Source: Parabacteroides sp. AM08-6 (GTDB taxonomy: Bacteria > Bacteroidota > Bacteroidia > Bacteroidales > Tannerellaceae). From it: DNA of 64,000 nucleotides. The stretch covers positions 1 to 64,000 of the forward strand of contig NZ_QRMP01000005.1 of NCBI RefSeq assembly GCF_003473295.1, written 5' to 3'. Position numbers and translations under genes: made by a program. Below the pieces are notes generated by a model. The model saw nothing but the letters and a program-made list of their open reading frames with translations, was not told where the DNA came from and did no database searches. The first letter of the stretch is position 1, and every line of letters starts with the position of its first letter. Of the stretch, positions 7,874 through 19,419 are shown piece after piece.

Positions 7874-10800
7874 ATGTCTTCAACAGCTGAAAACCAAAGA
7901 GTTAATTTTGCTTCGATTAAAAATCAGTTTCCGTATCCGGACTTTCTCGAAGTACAATTGAAGTCATTCCAAGACTTTCTTCAACTTGACACACCTCCTG
8001 AAAAGAGAAAGAAGGAGGGATTGTACAAGGTGTTTGCAGAGAATTTTCCGATAGCAGATACCCGCAACAATTTTGTGTTGGAGTTCTTAGATTACTATAT
8101 CGATCCGCCCCGTTATACGATTGATGAATGTATTGCCCGCGGATTAACCTATAGTGTGCCTTTAAAAGCGAAGTTAAAACTGTATTGTACAGACCCGGAT
8201 CACGAAGATTTCGACACCGTGATACAGGATGTGTACCTGGGGCCGATTCCGTATATGACGGAAAGAGGAACGTTCGTGATAAATGGTGCGGAGCGTGTTG
8301 TCGTTTCCCAGTTGCATCGTTCGCCCGGCGTATTCTTCGGGCAGAGCATACATGCTAATGGTACGAAATTGTATTCTGCACGTATCATTCCTTTTAAAGG
8401 TTCCTGGATCGAGTTTGCAACCGACATCAACAATGTGATGTATGCTTACATCGACCGTAAAAAGAAATTGCCCGTAACGACCCTTTTAAGAGCTATTGGT
8501 TTCGAAAGCGATAAAGATATTCTTGAAATCTTTAATCTGGCTGAGGAAGTAAAAGTTTCGAAAACAAACCTGAAGAAACTTGTTGGCCGTAAGCTGGCTG
8601 CCCGCGTGTTGAAAACCTGGGTGGAAGATTTCGTGGATGAAGATACCGGTGAGGTTGTTTCTATTGAACGTAACGATGTTATCATTGACCGTGAATCGGT
8701 TCTTGATAGCGATAATATAGAGGCTATACTCGAATCGGGAACGCAGAATGTATTGCTGCACCGTGAAGACCAGAATCTTTCGGATTATGCTATCATCTAT
8801 AATACGCTTCAGAAAGACCCTAGTAACTCTGAAAAGGAAGCTGTATTGTATATTTATCGTCAGTTGCGTAACGCAGAACCTGCGGATGAAGCAAGTGCCC
8901 GTGAAGTTATACAGAACCTGTTCTTTTCTGAAAAACGTTATGATTTAGGTGAAGTAGGCCGTTACAGAATTAATAAAAAGTTAGGCCTTACCACGAGTGA
9001 AGATGTTAAGGTATTAACGAAAGAAGATATAATCGAAATCATCAAATATCTGATTGAGTTGATTAACTCGAAAGCGATAGTGGATGATATCGACCACTTG
9101 AGTAATCGTCGTGTACGTACGGTTGGCGAACAACTTTACAACCAGTTCGGTATCGGTCTGGCACGTATGTCACGTACCGTACGTGAGCGTATGAATGTAC
9201 GCGATAATGAAGTGTTTACTCCGATTGATTTGATTAATGCAAAGACTATTTCGTCTGTTGTTAATTCTTTCTTCGGGACAAATGCTTTGTCTCAATTTAT
9301 GGATCAGACAAACCCGTTGGCTGAAATTACGCATAAACGTCGTCTGTCTGCTCTTGGACCGGGTGGTTTGTCAAGAGAACGTGCCGGATTTGAGGTTCGT
9401 GACGTTCACTATACACATTATGGCCGTCTTTGTCCGATTGAAACGCCTGAAGGTCCGAATATCGGTTTGATTTCGTCTCTGTGTGTATATGCTAAAATCA
9501 ATGAATTAGGTTTTATCTCTACCCCGTATCGTAAGGTTACGGATGGCGTGGTGGATATGTCTAATGATAATATGCAATATTATACGGCGGAGGAAGAGGA
9601 AGAATTGACGATTGCACAGGGAAATGCTTTGCTCGATGATAACGGCAAATTCGTCCGCGATCGGATTAAAGCCCGTTTCGAAGCCGATTTCCCGGTAGTA
9701 CCGCCTTCTGAAATCGACCTGATGGACGTAGCTCCGCAACAGATTGCCTCTATTGCTGCCTCTTTGATTCCATTTTTGGAACATGACGATGCTAACCGTG
9801 CATTGATGGGATCTAACATGATGCGTCAGGCCGTTCCTTTGTTGCGTACGGATGCTCCTATCGTAGGTACAGGTATCGAGGCACAGGTTGCCCGTGACTC
9901 CCGTACGCAGATTATGGCTGAACGTGCCGGTGAAGTAATATTTGTGGATGCGACTTGTATCAAGATTAAATATGACCGTACAGAAGATGAAGAATTTGTC
10001 AGCTTCGAAGATGCGGTTGTTACTTATAACATACCGAAATGGCGTAAAACCAACCAAAGTACAACAGTCGATTTACGGCCGATTTGTCACCGTGGTCAGC
10101 GGGTTGTAGCAGGAGATATTCTGACTGAGGGTTATTCCACTCAGGATGGTGAACTGGCTTTGGGACGCAATGTGAAAGTGGCGTATATGCCGTGGAAAGG
10201 GTATAACTATGAGGATGCTATCGTGTTGAACGAACGTATGGTTCGTGAAGACTTCTTTACTTCGGTTCACGTGGATGAATATATCCTTGAAGTTCGTGAA
10301 ACAAAACGCGGTATGGAAGAATTGACATCCGATATACCTAATGTAAGTGAAGAAGCAACCAAGGATTTGGATGAAAGGGGTATTGTTCGTGTAGGTGCAC
10401 GCATCGAACCGGGCGACATCCTGATTGGTAAGATTACTCCGAAAGGAGAGTCTGATCCGTCTCCTGAAGAAAAGTTGCTTCGTGCAATCTTTGGCGATAA
10501 GGCCGGTGATGTAAAGGATGCCTCTTTGAAAGCGACTCCTTCACTCCGTGGTGTTGTTGTCGAAACTGCTTTATTCTCTAAGGCTGTCAAGAAACGTAAA
10601 TCCAGACTTACCGACAAGGCTATTCTGCCTAAGTTGGATGAAGAATACGAAACGAAGATGGCTGACTTGAAAAATTTGCTGGTTGAAAAGTTATTGACTT
10701 TGACGGAAGGCAAGATTTCTCAGGGTGTTAAGGACTATATGAATACGGAGATTATTGCGAAAGGATCGAAATTCGTACGCGAAGCTCTGGAAGGATTGGA

Positions 10801-11686
10801 TTATAATGCTATCCAGGTTAGTAAGTGGACTGCTGATGCTGATAAGAATGAACTTATCAAGCAGGTAATCCTGAACTATTTGAAGAAATATAAAGAACTG
10901 GATGCTGAATTGAGACGTAAGAAGTTCGATTTGACAATCGGTGATGAACTGCCTACAGGCATCGTTCAGATGGCTAAGGTTTATATCGCCAAGAAACGTA
11001 AGATACAGGTGGGTGATAAGATGGCCGGTCGTCACGGTAATAAAGGTATTGTCTCCAAGATTGTCCGTCAGGAAGATATGCCGTTCCTGGAAGATGGTAC
11101 GCCGGTCGATATCTGTTTGAACCCGCTGGGTGTGCCTTCCCGTATGAACTTGGGACAGATTTTCGAAGCTGTTTTGGGTTGGGCAGGTCGTACAATGGGC
11201 GTTAAGTTTGCTACTCCGATTTTCGATGGTGCAACTATCGATAACTTGAATGAGTGGACTGATAAAGCAGGTCTTCCGCGTTATGGTAAATCTTACTTGT
11301 ACGACGGTGGTACTGGCGAACGTTTTGACCAGCCGGCTACAGTGGGAGTGACTTACTTCCTGAAGCTGGGGCACATGGTCGATGATAAGATGCATGCACG
11401 TTCCATCGGTCCGTATTCTCTGATTACGCAACAGCCTCTGGGTGGTAAAGCACAGTTTGGTGGTCAGCGTTTCGGAGAAATGGAAGTTTGGGCACTGGAA
11501 GCTTTCGGTGCTGCGCATGTTCTGCAGGAAATCCTTACAATTAAGTCGGACGACGTTGTTGGACGTTCTAAAGCTTATGAAGCGATTGTGAAGGGTGATC
11601 CGATGCCACAGCCTGGTATTCCTGAGTCTCTGAATGTATTGCTCCACGAGCTGAGAGGTCTTGGTTTGAGCTTTACTCTGGATTAA
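7874..11686 (+). CDS. rpoB: RNA polymerase subunit beta
   Basis: This is the beta subunit of RNA polymerase. The 1270-aa product has the complete set of family motifs, including the rifampicin region [18 protein letters not shown] with [13 protein letters not shown], the [13 protein letters not shown] motif, the [12 protein letters not shown] catalytic-region motif and the [21 protein letters not shown]-terminus. The rifampicin-region residues look wild type (Asp in MDQTN, His in THKRR, Ser in RLSALG). It is 75 bases before rpoC. Confidence 0.98.
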   Translation: MSSTAENQRVNFASIKNQFPYPDFLEVQLKSFQDFLQLDTPPEKRKKEGLYKVFAENFPIADTRNNFVLEFLDYYIDPPRYTIDECIARGLTYSVPLKAKLKLYCTDPDHEDFDTVIQDVYLGPIPYMTERGTFVINGAERVVVSQLHRSPGVFFGQSIHANGTKLYSARIIPFKGSWIEFATDINNVMYAYIDRKKKLPVTTLLRAIGFESDKDILEIFNLAEEVKVSKTNLKKLVGRKLAARVLKTWVEDFVDEDTGEVVSIERNDVIIDRESVLDSDNIEAILESGTQNVLLHREDQNLSDYAIIYNTLQKDPSNSEKEAVLYIYRQLRNAEPADEASAREVIQNLFFSEKRYDLGEVGRYRINKKLGLTTSEDVKVLTKEDIIEIIKYLIELINSKAIVDDIDHLSNRRVRTVGEQLYNQFGIGLARMSRTVRERMNVRDNEVFTPIDLINAKTISSVVNSFFGTNALSQFMDQTNPLAEITHKRRLSALGPGGLSRERAGFEVRDVHYTHYGRLCPIETPEGPNIGLISSLCVYAKINELGFISTPYRKVTDGVVDMSNDNMQYYTAEEEEELTIAQGNALLDDNGKFVRDRIKARFEADFPVVPPSEIDLMDVAPQQIASIAASLIPFLEHDDANRALMGSNMMRQAVPLLRTDAPIVGTGIEAQVARDSRTQIMAERAGEVIFVDATCIKIKYDRTEDEEFVSFEDAVVTYNIPKWRKTNQSTTVDLRPICHRGQRVVAGDILTEGYSTQDGELALGRNVKVAYMPWKGYNYEDAIVLNERMVREDFFTSVHVDEYILEVRETKRGMEELTSDIPNVSEEATKDLDERGIVRVGARIEPGDILIGKITPKGESDPSPEEKLLRAIFGDKAGDVKDASLKATPSLRGVVVETALFSKAVKKRKSRLTDKAILPKLDEEYETKMADLKNLLVEKLLTLTEGKISQGVKDYMNTEIIAKGSKFVREALEGLDYNAIQVSKWTADADKNELIKQVILNYLKKYKELDAELRRKKFDLTIGDELPTGIVQMAKVYIAKKRKIQVGDKMAGRHGNKGIVSKIVRQEDMPFLEDGTPVDICLNPLGVPSRMNLGQIFEAVLGWAGRTMGVKFATPIFDGATIDNLNEWTDKAGLPRYGKSYLYDGGTGERFDQPATVGVTYFLKLGHMVDDKMHARSIGPYSLITQQPLGGKAQFGGQRFGEMEVWALEAFGAAHVLQEILTIKSDDVVGRSKAYEAIVKGDPMPQPGIPESLNVLLHELRGLGLSFTLD

Positions 11687-11702
11687 TTCAAAAAAACAAT
11701 AT

Positions 11703-11730
11703 AAGTAGATGAGCTTCGGCTCGTCTGCTT
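11703..11730 (+). other. UUCG-capped hairpin between rpoB and rpoC
   Basis: A 12-bp stem with two G-T pairs (11703-11714 with 11719-11730) closes a C(TTCG)G tetraloop. No T-run follows, so it is not an intrinsic terminator. It may be an RNA stability or processing element in the rpoBC message. The function is inferred. Confidence 0.6.
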
Positions 11731-11761
11731 ACTCATTGATAACTCTTTATAAATAAACAAT

Positions 11762-14700
11762 ATGGCTTTTAGAAAAGAAAACAAGATAAAGAGTAACTTT
11801 TCAAAAATAACTATCGGTCTGGCTTCACCTGAAGAAATCCTTGAGAACTCCAGTGGTGAAGTGCTGAAACCGGAAACGATTAACTATCGTACATACAAAC
11901 CTGAACGTGACGGTCTTTTCTGTGAACGCATTTTCGGTCCTATCAAGGATTATGAATGCCATTGCGGAAAATATAAACGTATCCGTTACAAAGGGATTGT
12001 CTGCGACCGTTGTGGGGTGGAAGTTACGGAAAAGAAAGTGCGTCGCGAACGAATGGGACACATTCATTTGGTGGTTCCTGTTGCCCATATTTGGTACTTC
12101 CGTTCTCTTCCCAACAAAATCGGCTACTTGTTAGGCTTACCGACCAAGAAACTGGATTCTATCATTTATTACGAACGTTATGTCGTTGTTCAGCCGGGTT
12201 GTGTAGATACTGTTGCTGAATTAGACTTGCTTTCGGAAGAAGAATATCTGCAAATCCTGGATAACCTGCCAAAGGAAAATCAGATGCTGGAAGATACAGA
12301 CCCGAACAAGTTTATTGCGAAAATCGGTGCTGAAGCTATCTATGATTTGCTGGCTCGCCTGGATTTGGATTCTTTGTCTTATGAATTGCGCCACCGTGCA
12401 AGTACTGACGGTTCGCAACAGCGTAAGAACGAAGCACTGAAACGCCTTCAGGTTGTAGAATCTTTCCGTGCGTCCAGAGGTCGTAATAAGCCGGAATGGA
12501 TGATTGTAAAGGTTGTCCCTGTAATTCCTCCAGAACTGCGTCCGTTGGTTCCGCTGGATGGTGGACGTTTTGCTACATCCGATTTAAATGATTTGTATCG
12601 TCGTGTTATTATCCGTAATAACCGTTTGAAACGATTAATTGATATCAAGGCTCCCGAAGTAATTTTACGTAATGAAAAACGTATGCTTCAGGAAGCGGTG
12701 GACTCTCTGTTTGACAACTCTCGTAAATCGAGTGCGGTTAAAACAGATGCTAACCGTCCGTTGAAGTCACTTTCCGACAGTTTGAAGGGGAAACAAGGTC
12801 GTTTCCGTCAGAACTTGTTGGGTAAACGTGTTGACTATTCAGCTCGTTCGGTTATCGTGGTTGGTCCGGAATTGAAAATGCACGAATGTGGTCTGCCGAA
12901 GAATATGGCGGCCGAACTTTATAAGCCTTTCGTTATTCGTAAATTGATTGAACGCGGTATTGTAAAAACGGTTAAGTCTGCGAAGAAGATTGTTGACCGT
13001 AAGGAACCGGTTGTTTGGGATATTTTGGAATATGTAATGAAAGGTCATCCAGTATTGCTGAACCGTGCACCGACACTGCACCGTTTGGGTATCCAGGCAT
13101 TCCAGCCGAAATTGATTGAAGGTAAAGCTATCCAGTTGCATCCGTTGGCTTGTACGGCATTCAACGCCGACTTCGACGGTGACCAGATGGCTGTTCACTT
13201 GCCTTTAGGAAACGAGGCTGTTCTGGAAGCGCAAATGCTGATGCTTGCTTCTCATAACATTCTGAATCCGGCTAATGGTGCGCCTATTACTGTTCCTTCT
13301 CAGGATATGGTTCTTGGTTTATATTATATCACTAAAATGCGTAAAGGAACTTTGGGTGAAGGTCTGAAGTTCTATGGTCCGGAAGAAGCAACGATTGCAT
13401 ATAATGAAAAGAAAGTGGATATCCATGCCCCGATTCATGTATATGTGAAAGATTTGGATGAGAATGGCAATACTGTTAGGAAAATGCTCGAAACATCTGT
13501 TGGCCGTTTGATGGTAAATGAATACGTTCCAGCAGAAGTGGGTTATATTAATGAAGTACTTGGTAAAAAGTCTCTTCGTGATATTATCGGTAAGGTTATT
13601 AAAACTTGCGGTGTAGCTCGTACAGCTCAGTTCCTTGATGATATCAAGAACTTGGGTTATTACATGGCCTTCAAAGGCGGTTTGTCTTTCAACTTGGCCG
13701 ATGTGCTTATTCCGCCTGAAAAAGATGATTTGGTTAAGGAAGGTTACGATGAAGTGGAACAAATTCTGGCTAACTATAGCATGGGTTTCATTACCTACAA
13801 CGAACGCTACAACCAGATTATCGATACTTGGACACACGTCAACAGCAAGTTGTCTAATATTTTGATGAAACAGTTGACTGAAGACAATGACGGTTTCAAC
13901 TCAGTGTTCATGATGATGGATTCCGGAGCTCGTGGTTCCAAGGAACAGATTCGTCAGTTGTCCGGTATGCGTGGTTTGATGGCAAAACCGCAGAAGAGTG
14001 GTGCTGAAGGTGGTCAGATTATTGAAAACCCGATTCTTTCAAACTTTAAAGAAGGTTTGTCTGTGTTGGAGTACTTTATTTCTACTCACGGTGCTCGTAA
14101 AGGTTTGGCCGATACTGCTTTGAAGACTGCTGATGCAGGTTATTTGACCCGTCGTCTTGTTGACGTATCGCACGATGTGATTGTTAACGAAGAAGACTGT
14201 GGAACATTACGTGGTTTGATTTGTACGGAATTGAAGAATAATGAAGAAGTTATCGCTTCTCTGTATGAACGTATTCTGGGACGTGTTTCTGTGCATGATA
14301 TCATTCACCCGATAACAGGCGAAGTTCTTGTGAAGTCCGGTGAAGAAATTCGTGAAGATGCCGCTCAGAAAATTCAGGAATCTCCGATTGAAAGCGTTGA
14401 AATCCGTTCTGTTTTGACCTGTGAATCCAAGAAAGGTGTTTGTGCTAAATGTTACGGTCGTAACTTGGCTACAAACCAGATGGTTCAGAAAGGTGAAGTT
14501 GTCGGGGTTATCGCGGCACAGTCTATCGGTGAGCCGGGTACACAGTTGACATTGCGTACATTCCACGTTGGTGGTATCGCTTCCAATATAGCAACGGAAA
14601 ACAGTATTGTTTCTAAATATGACGGTATTTTGGAAATTGACGAACTACGCGCTGTAGACGCTGATGATGCTACTTCTGATAAGAAATATCAGGTTGTAGT

Positions 14701-16054
14701 AAGTCGTTTGGCTGAAATGCGTATCGTTGATCCGAATACGAAAATTGTATTGTTGACTCATAATATACCTTACGGTTCTAAATTGTTCTTTAGCAATGGC
14801 GACAAGATTTCGAAAGGTGATGTGATTATCGAATGGGACCCGTTCAATGCCGTTATTGTATCTGAAGTTTCCGGTAAGATTGAATTTGAAAGCTTGGTAG
14901 AAAACGTAACTTACAAAGTTGAAAGTGACGAAACTACAGGTTTGAAGGAAAAGATTATCGTGGAATCCAAAGATAAGACAAAGGCTCCGGCTGCTCATAT
15001 CGTAGATAAGAACGGTAATTATCTGAAAAATTACTCTTTACCTTTAGGTGCCCATGTTGTTAAAGATAATGGGGACACTATTAAGGCGGGTGAAGTTTTG
15101 GTTAAGATACCGCGTGCGGTAGGTAAAGCCGGTGATATTACCGGTGGTCTTCCTCGTGTTACCGAATTGTTCGAAGCACGTAATCCGTCTAATCCGGCTG
15201 TCGTTTCTGAAATCGACGGTGAAGTTGGATTTGGAAAGATTAAACGTGGTAACCGTGAAATCACAGTAACCTCCAAACTGGGAGAAGTGAAGAAATATAT
15301 GGTGCCTCTGTCCAAACAGTTATTGGTACAGGAAAATGACTATATTCGTGCCGGTATGCCATTATCCGATGGTGCTATTACTCCTTCTGATATTTTGGCT
15401 ATCAAAGGTCCGACGGCTGTTCAGGAATATATCGTGAATGAAGTTCAAGACGTTTATCGTCTGCAGGGTGTGAAGATTAATGATAAACACTTTGAAGTAA
15501 TTGTCCGTCAGATGATGCGTAAGGTTGAAGTGGTTGATCCGGGAGATACTCGCTTCCTTGAACAACAAGTTGTTGATAAACTGGAAGTAATGGATGAGAA
15601 TGATCGTGTTTGGGGCAAGAAAGTTGTTACAGACCCGGGAGATTCCCAGACATTGCAGGCTGGTCAGATTGTAACTGCCCGTAAGTTGAGAGACGAAAAC
15701 AGTATGTTGAAACGTCGCGACATGAAACTTGTAGAAGTTCGTGATGCTGTTCCGGCTACTGCAAACCAGATACTTCAGGGTATTACGCGTGCGGCTTTGC
15801 AGACAAATAGCTTTATGTCTGCCGCATCTTTCCAGGAAACGACGAAGGTGTTGAACGAAGCAGCTATCAATGGGAAAGTAGACCGTCTGGAAGGCTTGAA
15901 AGAAAATGTTATCTGCGGTCACTTGATACCAGCTGGTACGGGACAACGCGATTTTGATAAATTGGTTGTCGGTGCGAAAGATGAATTCGAACGTATTTTT
16001 GCCAATCGTAGAACTGTTGTAGATTTTAATGCTATGGACAAGGACGACGAATAA
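11762..16054 (+). CDS. rpoC: RNA polymerase subunit beta'
   Basis: This is the beta' subunit, carrying the catalytic Mg site. The 1430-aa product has the N-terminal zinc-binding cysteines ([20 protein letters not shown]), the absolutely conserved [12 protein letters not shown] catalytic motif, the second zinc site ([16 protein letters not shown]) and the trigger-loop region [13 protein letters not shown]. The length is usual for Bacteroidetes. It is followed by a strong terminator. Confidence 0.98.
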   Translation: MAFRKENKIKSNFSKITIGLASPEEILENSSGEVLKPETINYRTYKPERDGLFCERIFGPIKDYECHCGKYKRIRYKGIVCDRCGVEVTEKKVRRERMGHIHLVVPVAHIWYFRSLPNKIGYLLGLPTKKLDSIIYYERYVVVQPGCVDTVAELDLLSEEEYLQILDNLPKENQMLEDTDPNKFIAKIGAEAIYDLLARLDLDSLSYELRHRASTDGSQQRKNEALKRLQVVESFRASRGRNKPEWMIVKVVPVIPPELRPLVPLDGGRFATSDLNDLYRRVIIRNNRLKRLIDIKAPEVILRNEKRMLQEAVDSLFDNSRKSSAVKTDANRPLKSLSDSLKGKQGRFRQNLLGKRVDYSARSVIVVGPELKMHECGLPKNMAAELYKPFVIRKLIERGIVKTVKSAKKIVDRKEPVVWDILEYVMKGHPVLLNRAPTLHRLGIQAFQPKLIEGKAIQLHPLACTAFNADFDGDQMAVHLPLGNEAVLEAQMLMLASHNILNPANGAPITVPSQDMVLGLYYITKMRKGTLGEGLKFYGPEEATIAYNEKKVDIHAPIHVYVKDLDENGNTVRKMLETSVGRLMVNEYVPAEVGYINEVLGKKSLRDIIGKVIKTCGVARTAQFLDDIKNLGYYMAFKGGLSFNLADVLIPPEKDDLVKEGYDEVEQILANYSMGFITYNERYNQIIDTWTHVNSKLSNILMKQLTEDNDGFNSVFMMMDSGARGSKEQIRQLSGMRGLMAKPQKSGAEGGQIIENPILSNFKEGLSVLEYFISTHGARKGLADTALKTADAGYLTRRLVDVSHDVIVNEEDCGTLRGLICTELKNNEEVIASLYERILGRVSVHDIIHPITGEVLVKSGEEIREDAAQKIQESPIESVEIRSVLTCESKKGVCAKCYGRNLATNQMVQKGEVVGVIAAQSIGEPGTQLTLRTFHVGGIASNIATENSIVSKYDGILEIDELRAVDADDATSDKKYQVVVSRLAEMRIVDPNTKIVLLTHNIPYGSKLFFSNGDKISKGDVIIEWDPFNAVIVSEVSGKIEFESLVENVTYKVESDETTGLKEKIIVESKDKTKAPAAHIVDKNGNYLKNYSLPLGAHVVKDNGDTIKAGEVLVKIPRAVGKAGDITGGLPRVTELFEARNPSNPAVVSEIDGEVGFGKIKRGNREITVTSKLGEVKKYMVPLSKQLLVQENDYIRAGMPLSDGAITPSDILAIKGPTAVQEYIVNEVQDVYRLQGVKINDKHFEVIVRQMMRKVEVVDPGDTRFLEQQVVDKLEVMDENDRVWGKKVVTDPGDSQTLQAGQIVTARKLRDENSMLKRRDMKLVEVRDAVPATANQILQGITRAALQTNSFMSAASFQETTKVLNEAAINGKVDRLEGLKENVICGHLIPAGTGQRDFDKLVVGAKDEFERIFANRRTVVDFNAMDKDDE

Positions 16055-16080
16055 AAAATATGTTGCTTGAAATAAATAAA

Positions 16081-16112
16081 GGGCTATCGGATAAAATCCG
16101 GTGGCCCTTTTT
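16081..16112 (+). terminator. Terminator after rpoC
   Basis: GGGCTATCGGAT (16081-16092) pairs with 16096-16107 with two G-T pairs, leaving a minimal loop, followed by TTTTT. It marks the end of the rpoBC operon. Confidence 0.85.
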
Positions 16113-16135
16113 GTTGTTTTGTCAATCAGAGTATT

Positions 16136-16143
16136 TATATTTG
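16136..16143 (+). promoter_or_regulatory. Possible -7 element for the EEP gene
   Basis: TATATTTG at 16136-16143 matches the -7 consensus and lies 31 bases before the start codon. TTTG candidates upstream are not at the ideal distance (14 or 22 bases), so the call is tentative. Confidence 0.4.
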
Positions 16144-16173
16144 TATGCCTCTTGAATTTAAAAAAATACGGAT

Positions 16174-17037
16174 ATGAAAAAAGTTTTATTTTGTTTAATG
16201 GCAATATTGTTGTCTGTAAATGTGCTTTTTGCAAAACAAGGTGATAAAGAGATGAATGTTGTATCGTTCAACATTCGTTTGAATACGCCGGTCGACGGTG
16301 ATAATCAATGGACGCACCGGAAAGACTTGGCTGCGAATGTCATTAAATTTTATGATGTGGATATTTTTGGCTCTCAGGAAGTATTGCATCTTCAGCTGAC
16401 AGACTTACTGGAGCGTTTGCCCGGATACGATTATATCGGTGTAGGTCGTGAAGACGGGAAGACAAAAGGGGAATATACTCCGATTTTTTATAAGAAAGAT
16501 CGATTCAAGGTTCTGAAATCCGGTAATTTCTGGCTTGCAGAGGATCTAAATGCAGTGGGGAAGAAAGGCTGGGATGCTGCTTGCGAACGAGTTGCTACCT
16601 GGGGTATCTTTTTGGATAAAACGTCTGGCAAGAAGTTTTTCTTCCTGAATACACATTTGGACCACATGGGGAAAGTTGCCCGCCATCAAGGAGCTTCACT
16701 GGTTCTTGAACAAGTTAAATTATTGTCCGAGGGATTACCGGTTATTGTTACCGGTGATTTTAATGCGACACCGGACGACGATCCTATCCAGGTATTAACA
16801 AATCCGAGTGATCCTCGTCATCTGACTCATACTCGTGAAATTGCTCCGTTGAAATATGGTCCGGAATGGACATTCCATAATTTCGGGCGTATTCCGAATG
16901 ATGAACGCGCGTGGATTGATTATATTTTTGTGAAAGGGAAAATGAAAGTTTTTCGTCATGGTGTATTGGCCGAATATTTGAATTCTCTTTATCCTTCTGA
17001 CCATTGTCCGGTTATATCCACTTTGCTTATCCAATAG
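16174..17037 (+). CDS. Secreted endonuclease/exonuclease/phosphatase family protein
   Basis: The 287-aa product has a Sec signal peptide (residues 1-20, ending VLFA) and the DNase I-like fold common to phosphodiesterases of nucleic acids, inositol phosphates and sphingomyelin. Visible motifs are VVSFNIRLN near the start, the GSQEV metal-binding Glu, NTHLDH, TGDFNATPDD and the C-terminal SDHCPV with the catalytic His. It acts in the periplasm or outside the cell. The substrate cannot be named. It lies 6 bases before an AraC regulator gene and is probably co-transcribed with it. Confidence 0.85.
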   Translation: MKKVLFCLMAILLSVNVLFAKQGDKEMNVVSFNIRLNTPVDGDNQWTHRKDLAANVIKFYDVDIFGSQEVLHLQLTDLLERLPGYDYIGVGREDGKTKGEYTPIFYKKDRFKVLKSGNFWLAEDLNAVGKKGWDAACERVATWGIFLDKTSGKKFFFLNTHLDHMGKVARHQGASLVLEQVKLLSEGLPVIVTGDFNATPDDDPIQVLTNPSDPRHLTHTREIAPLKYGPEWTFHNFGRIPNDERAWIDYIFVKGKMKVFRHGVLAEYLNSLYPSDHCPVISTLLIQ

Positions 17038-17043
17038 GGGTTT

Positions 17044-17925
17044 ATGGCGGTGACGAATGTATTAAGAGAACGCACTTCGCTATCGGAAGAAGATTGTTTC
17101 CTCGTTATGCAACGACCGAAACAGGGATTTTCTTTTCCTCTTCATATGCACCCGGAATTTGAATTGAATTATTTGGAGAACGCGGGTGGAGCAATACGCA
17201 TAGTAGGGGATTCTGTTGAAGAAATGACCGATTTGGAACTGATATTGGTGGCTGGTGGTACTCCGCATGCTTATACGAATCATAAGTGCTCTTGTACTAA
17301 TATTCTGGAGATTACAATACAATTCCATGCCTCTTTATTCGACAGCCTGATAAATAAATGGCATTTTAAGACGATTAAGGAGATGTTTAATAAAGCCTCA
17401 TGCGGTCTTGTGTTCAGCAGGGAAATGGTAGAGCAGGTTCAACCGGAATTGAAGAAGTTGTCTAAAGAGGAGCCAGGCTCGTTTCAAAATTTGCTGCGTT
17501 TGATTGATATTCTGAAAACGTTATCGTTGGACGAGAAAGTACGTAAATTGAGTGCCGTTAATACTGTAGAAAATTTTAATGACAGCGATAATGACAGACT
17601 GGATAAAATCATGTTGTTTTTGCATGAAAATTATCAGCGGCAAATATCGTTGGAAGAACTTGCTTCGTTAATAAATATGAGTGAAGCTTCACTTACCCGC
17701 TTTCTGAAAAAATGGACAGGAAAAACATTTATTGACAATTTGAATGACATTCGTATAGCGGAAGCCGTTTACCGGTTAATTGATACAAGCGATACAATAG
17801 CAGAAATCTGCTATAAATCCGGTTTTAATAACTTATCTAATTTTAATCGGGCATTTAAGCGACGAAAAGACACTACTCCGACCGAATATCGTCAAAAATA
17901 TGCGCGTTCCAGATTTAGGGTTTAA
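17044..17925 (+). CDS. AraC family transcriptional regulator
   Basis: The 293-aa product has an N-terminal cupin-like sensing domain (HMHPEFELNYLENAGG, with a second histidine in GGTPHAYT) and a C-terminal double helix-turn-helix domain (ISLEELASLINMSEASLTRFLKKWTG, then IAEICYKSGFNNLSNFNRAFKR and TPTEYR). It follows the EEP gene by 6 bases. Direct repeats typical of AraC operators lie immediately downstream at 17966-18002, so autoregulation or control of the next promoter is plausible. The inducer is unknown. Confidence 0.9.
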   Translation: MAVTNVLRERTSLSEEDCFLVMQRPKQGFSFPLHMHPEFELNYLENAGGAIRIVGDSVEEMTDLELILVAGGTPHAYTNHKCSCTNILEITIQFHASLFDSLINKWHFKTIKEMFNKASCGLVFSREMVEQVQPELKKLSKEEPGSFQNLLRLIDILKTLSLDEKVRKLSAVNTVENFNDSDNDRLDKIMLFLHENYQRQISLEELASLINMSEASLTRFLKKWTGKTFIDNLNDIRIAEAVYRLIDTSDTIAEICYKSGFNNLSNFNRAFKRRKDTTPTEYRQKYARSRFRV

Positions 17926-17965
17926 AACATGAATTTAAACTATTTTGCAGAATGCGGTTTTTATA

Positions 17966-18002
17966 ACTGACGAAATAGTATCATATAATGATAAAATAGT
18001 AT
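17966..18002 (+). promoter_or_regulatory. AraC-like direct-repeat operator
   Basis: Two 16-base segments (17966-17981 and 17987-18002) agree at 13 positions, including the 9-base core AAATAGTAT, and are offset by 21 bases (two helical turns). The second copy abuts the -33 element of the promoter at 18002-18033. This is the geometry of AraC/XylS activator sites, and an AraC gene lies just upstream. Confidence 0.5.
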
Positions 18003-18033
18003 TTGGTGGTTTATTGTCAGGAGCATATCTTTG
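18002..18033 (+). promoter_or_regulatory. Orphan promoter downstream of the AraC gene
   Basis: TTTG at 18002-18005 and TATCTTTG at 18026-18033 are spaced by 20 bases. Transcription would begin near 18040, yet there is no reading frame of useful size before the terminator at 18171-18201. Confidence 0.6.
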
Positions 18034-18039
18034 TGATGT

Positions 18040-18201
18040 TGAAATAACAACAAGATTGCTAAGACAACAGCCTTAGTTTAAGCGTTAAAAAAGAAGATTT
18101 AAAATATAAAACACAATAAGGTATTTTTTTTACATTGGTCTAAAGAATTGAGAATTAAAAACACAACTGAAAAAGGGCTGCCTGTGAAGGTAGCCCTTTT
18201 T
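18040..18201 (+). ncRNA. Candidate short non-coding transcript or orphan leader
   Basis: The region is bounded by a consensus promoter (18002-18033) and an intrinsic terminator (18171-18201), predicting an RNA of about 160 bases. All plus-strand frames stop within about ten codons. A small stem (CTAAG/CTTAG) lies near 18059-18077. It may be an sRNA, or the leader of an AraC-controlled operon whose coding part has been lost. No known RNA family was recognised. Confidence 0.3.
18171..18201 (+). terminator. Intrinsic terminator
   Basis: GGGCTGCC (18175-18182) pairs with GGTAGCCC (18189-18196) with one G-T pair. A-residues flank the left arm and T-residues the right, extending the stem and giving a U-run. 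Confidence 0.8.
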
Positions 18202-18276
18202 ATTTCTATTAATGTTGGAGCCCTTAGTCAATAGAGTATGGAAAGAATGCTCTCCCTGAAAAAATGTAACAAAAGA

Positions 18277-18307
18277 TTTGAAAGGATGATTATTTGTTTT
18301 ATATTTG
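18277..18307 (+). promoter_or_regulatory. Promoter for the retropepsin-like lipoprotein
   Basis: TTTG at 18277-18280 and TATATTTG at 18300-18307 are spaced by 19 bases. Transcription would begin near 18314, which excludes the upstream TTG at 18305 as the start codon. Confidence 0.7.
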
Positions 18308-18337
18308 TTATATAGTAATAGTACAATGTTTATTAAT

Positions 18338-19258
18338 ATGAATATACATAAACAAAGAATATCTTTTATCCTTCTTCTTCTTCTTTGTATGAGTTGTTCG
18401 CGAAAGCAGTCATTGAATTGGATTCCATTCGAGTGGGAAGGAGATACTATTTCCGGTAGATATGTGGAAAAGGCATATCTCAATATTCCTGTGAAAATAA
18501 AAGGTTTGCCGCATGACTTTACGATGCAATTTGATTTGGGGACACAAAAAACTGTTTTTTACGGGAATTCTATCAAACCTTATCTGGAGGAATATGTGTC
18601 ATTGGCGAGTAAATTGGATTCAACTAAATCAATATTTGATAATGTCAGTTTGCAGATGGGTTCTGTTATGTTTCCAGCCATTGAGATGGTATATTATAAG
18701 GATTTTGGAGATGTAATTCCCAAGGATTCGATTCATACTAAAACACCGAAGCATATCGGAACAATTGCACCTGATATGTTCCGGGATAAAATTTTAGTAA
18801 TTGATTATAAATTAAACAGGATGGCGGTTGCAGATAACTTACCAGCCGAATATGAGGGGTTGCCGGCTGAAAAATTTGAATTAAAAACTGGCAATATAAT
18901 ACTTCCGTTTCATATCGATGGTGAAACATGCAAATTAATGTTCGATACCGGCTCAAGTCCTTTCCAATTAATAACGTCGAAAGAGAGAGCATTGAATATA
19001 TCCGATTCAGTGGTTATAGACTCTTTGAGTGGTCCTTTATGGTGGGGGCGGGAGATAACCTTTTATGGGCTTGAGGTAAACAAGCCTATAGAATTTGGAG
19101 GAAAAGTTCTTAAAAGTTCAAAAGTTTACTATGACAAAGAGATGCTTTGGAATGGAATTTATAATTCTTTCGATATCTGGGGAATAACAGGAAATGCTTA
19201 TTTCTTCGATAACGTCGTGATTATTGATTATAAAAATAAATTATTTCGCATAGAGTAA
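18338..19258 (+). CDS. Retropepsin-like aspartyl-protease-fold lipoprotein
   Basis: The 306-aa product starts with a lipoprotein signal (about 20 residues ending CMSC). ATG 18326 is an alternative start. It contains two related halves: the first has FDLGTQKTV where a catalytic DTG would be expected, and the second has FDTGSSPFQL, a proper retropepsin-type DTGS motif, followed by hydrophobic strands. This resembles secreted pepsin-like proteins of Bacteroidetes. With only one intact DTG, it would need to dimerise to be a protease, or it may be inactive. It stands alone with its own promoter, next to a decayed IS110 copy. Confidence 0.6.
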   Translation: MNIHKQRISFILLLLLCMSCSRKQSLNWIPFEWEGDTISGRYVEKAYLNIPVKIKGLPHDFTMQFDLGTQKTVFYGNSIKPYLEEYVSLASKLDSTKSIFDNVSLQMGSVMFPAIEMVYYKDFGDVIPKDSIHTKTPKHIGTIAPDMFRDKILVIDYKLNRMAVADNLPAEYEGLPAEKFELKTGNIILPFHIDGETCKLMFDTGSSPFQLITSKERALNISDSVVIDSLSGPLWWGREITFYGLEVNKPIEFGGKVLKSSKVYYDKEMLWNGIYNSFDIWGITGNAYFFDNVVIIDYKNKLFRIE

Positions 19259-19419
19259 ACTTTTTATGAACAAGAATAAAAAATGTGTGAAGTGCATGTT
19301 TTTCAAAATACCTATGTCCCGGATTGTTAACGCGTAGGCTTTGCAAGCGTACCTTCCGGATAGAATGAATCGATATCTTCTTAAGATAATTAATCTCGTT
19401 TTTTTATTATATCTTTCCT

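Noticed and set aside
9506..10057. Long open frames opposite rpoB, rpoC and tuf
   Set aside because: They are shadows of strongly biased coding sequence on the other strand and lack recognisable domains or start signals.
18305..18337. Upstream TTG start for the retropepsin-like lipoprotein
   Set aside because: The TTG lies inside the -7 promoter element, so it would not be transcribed.
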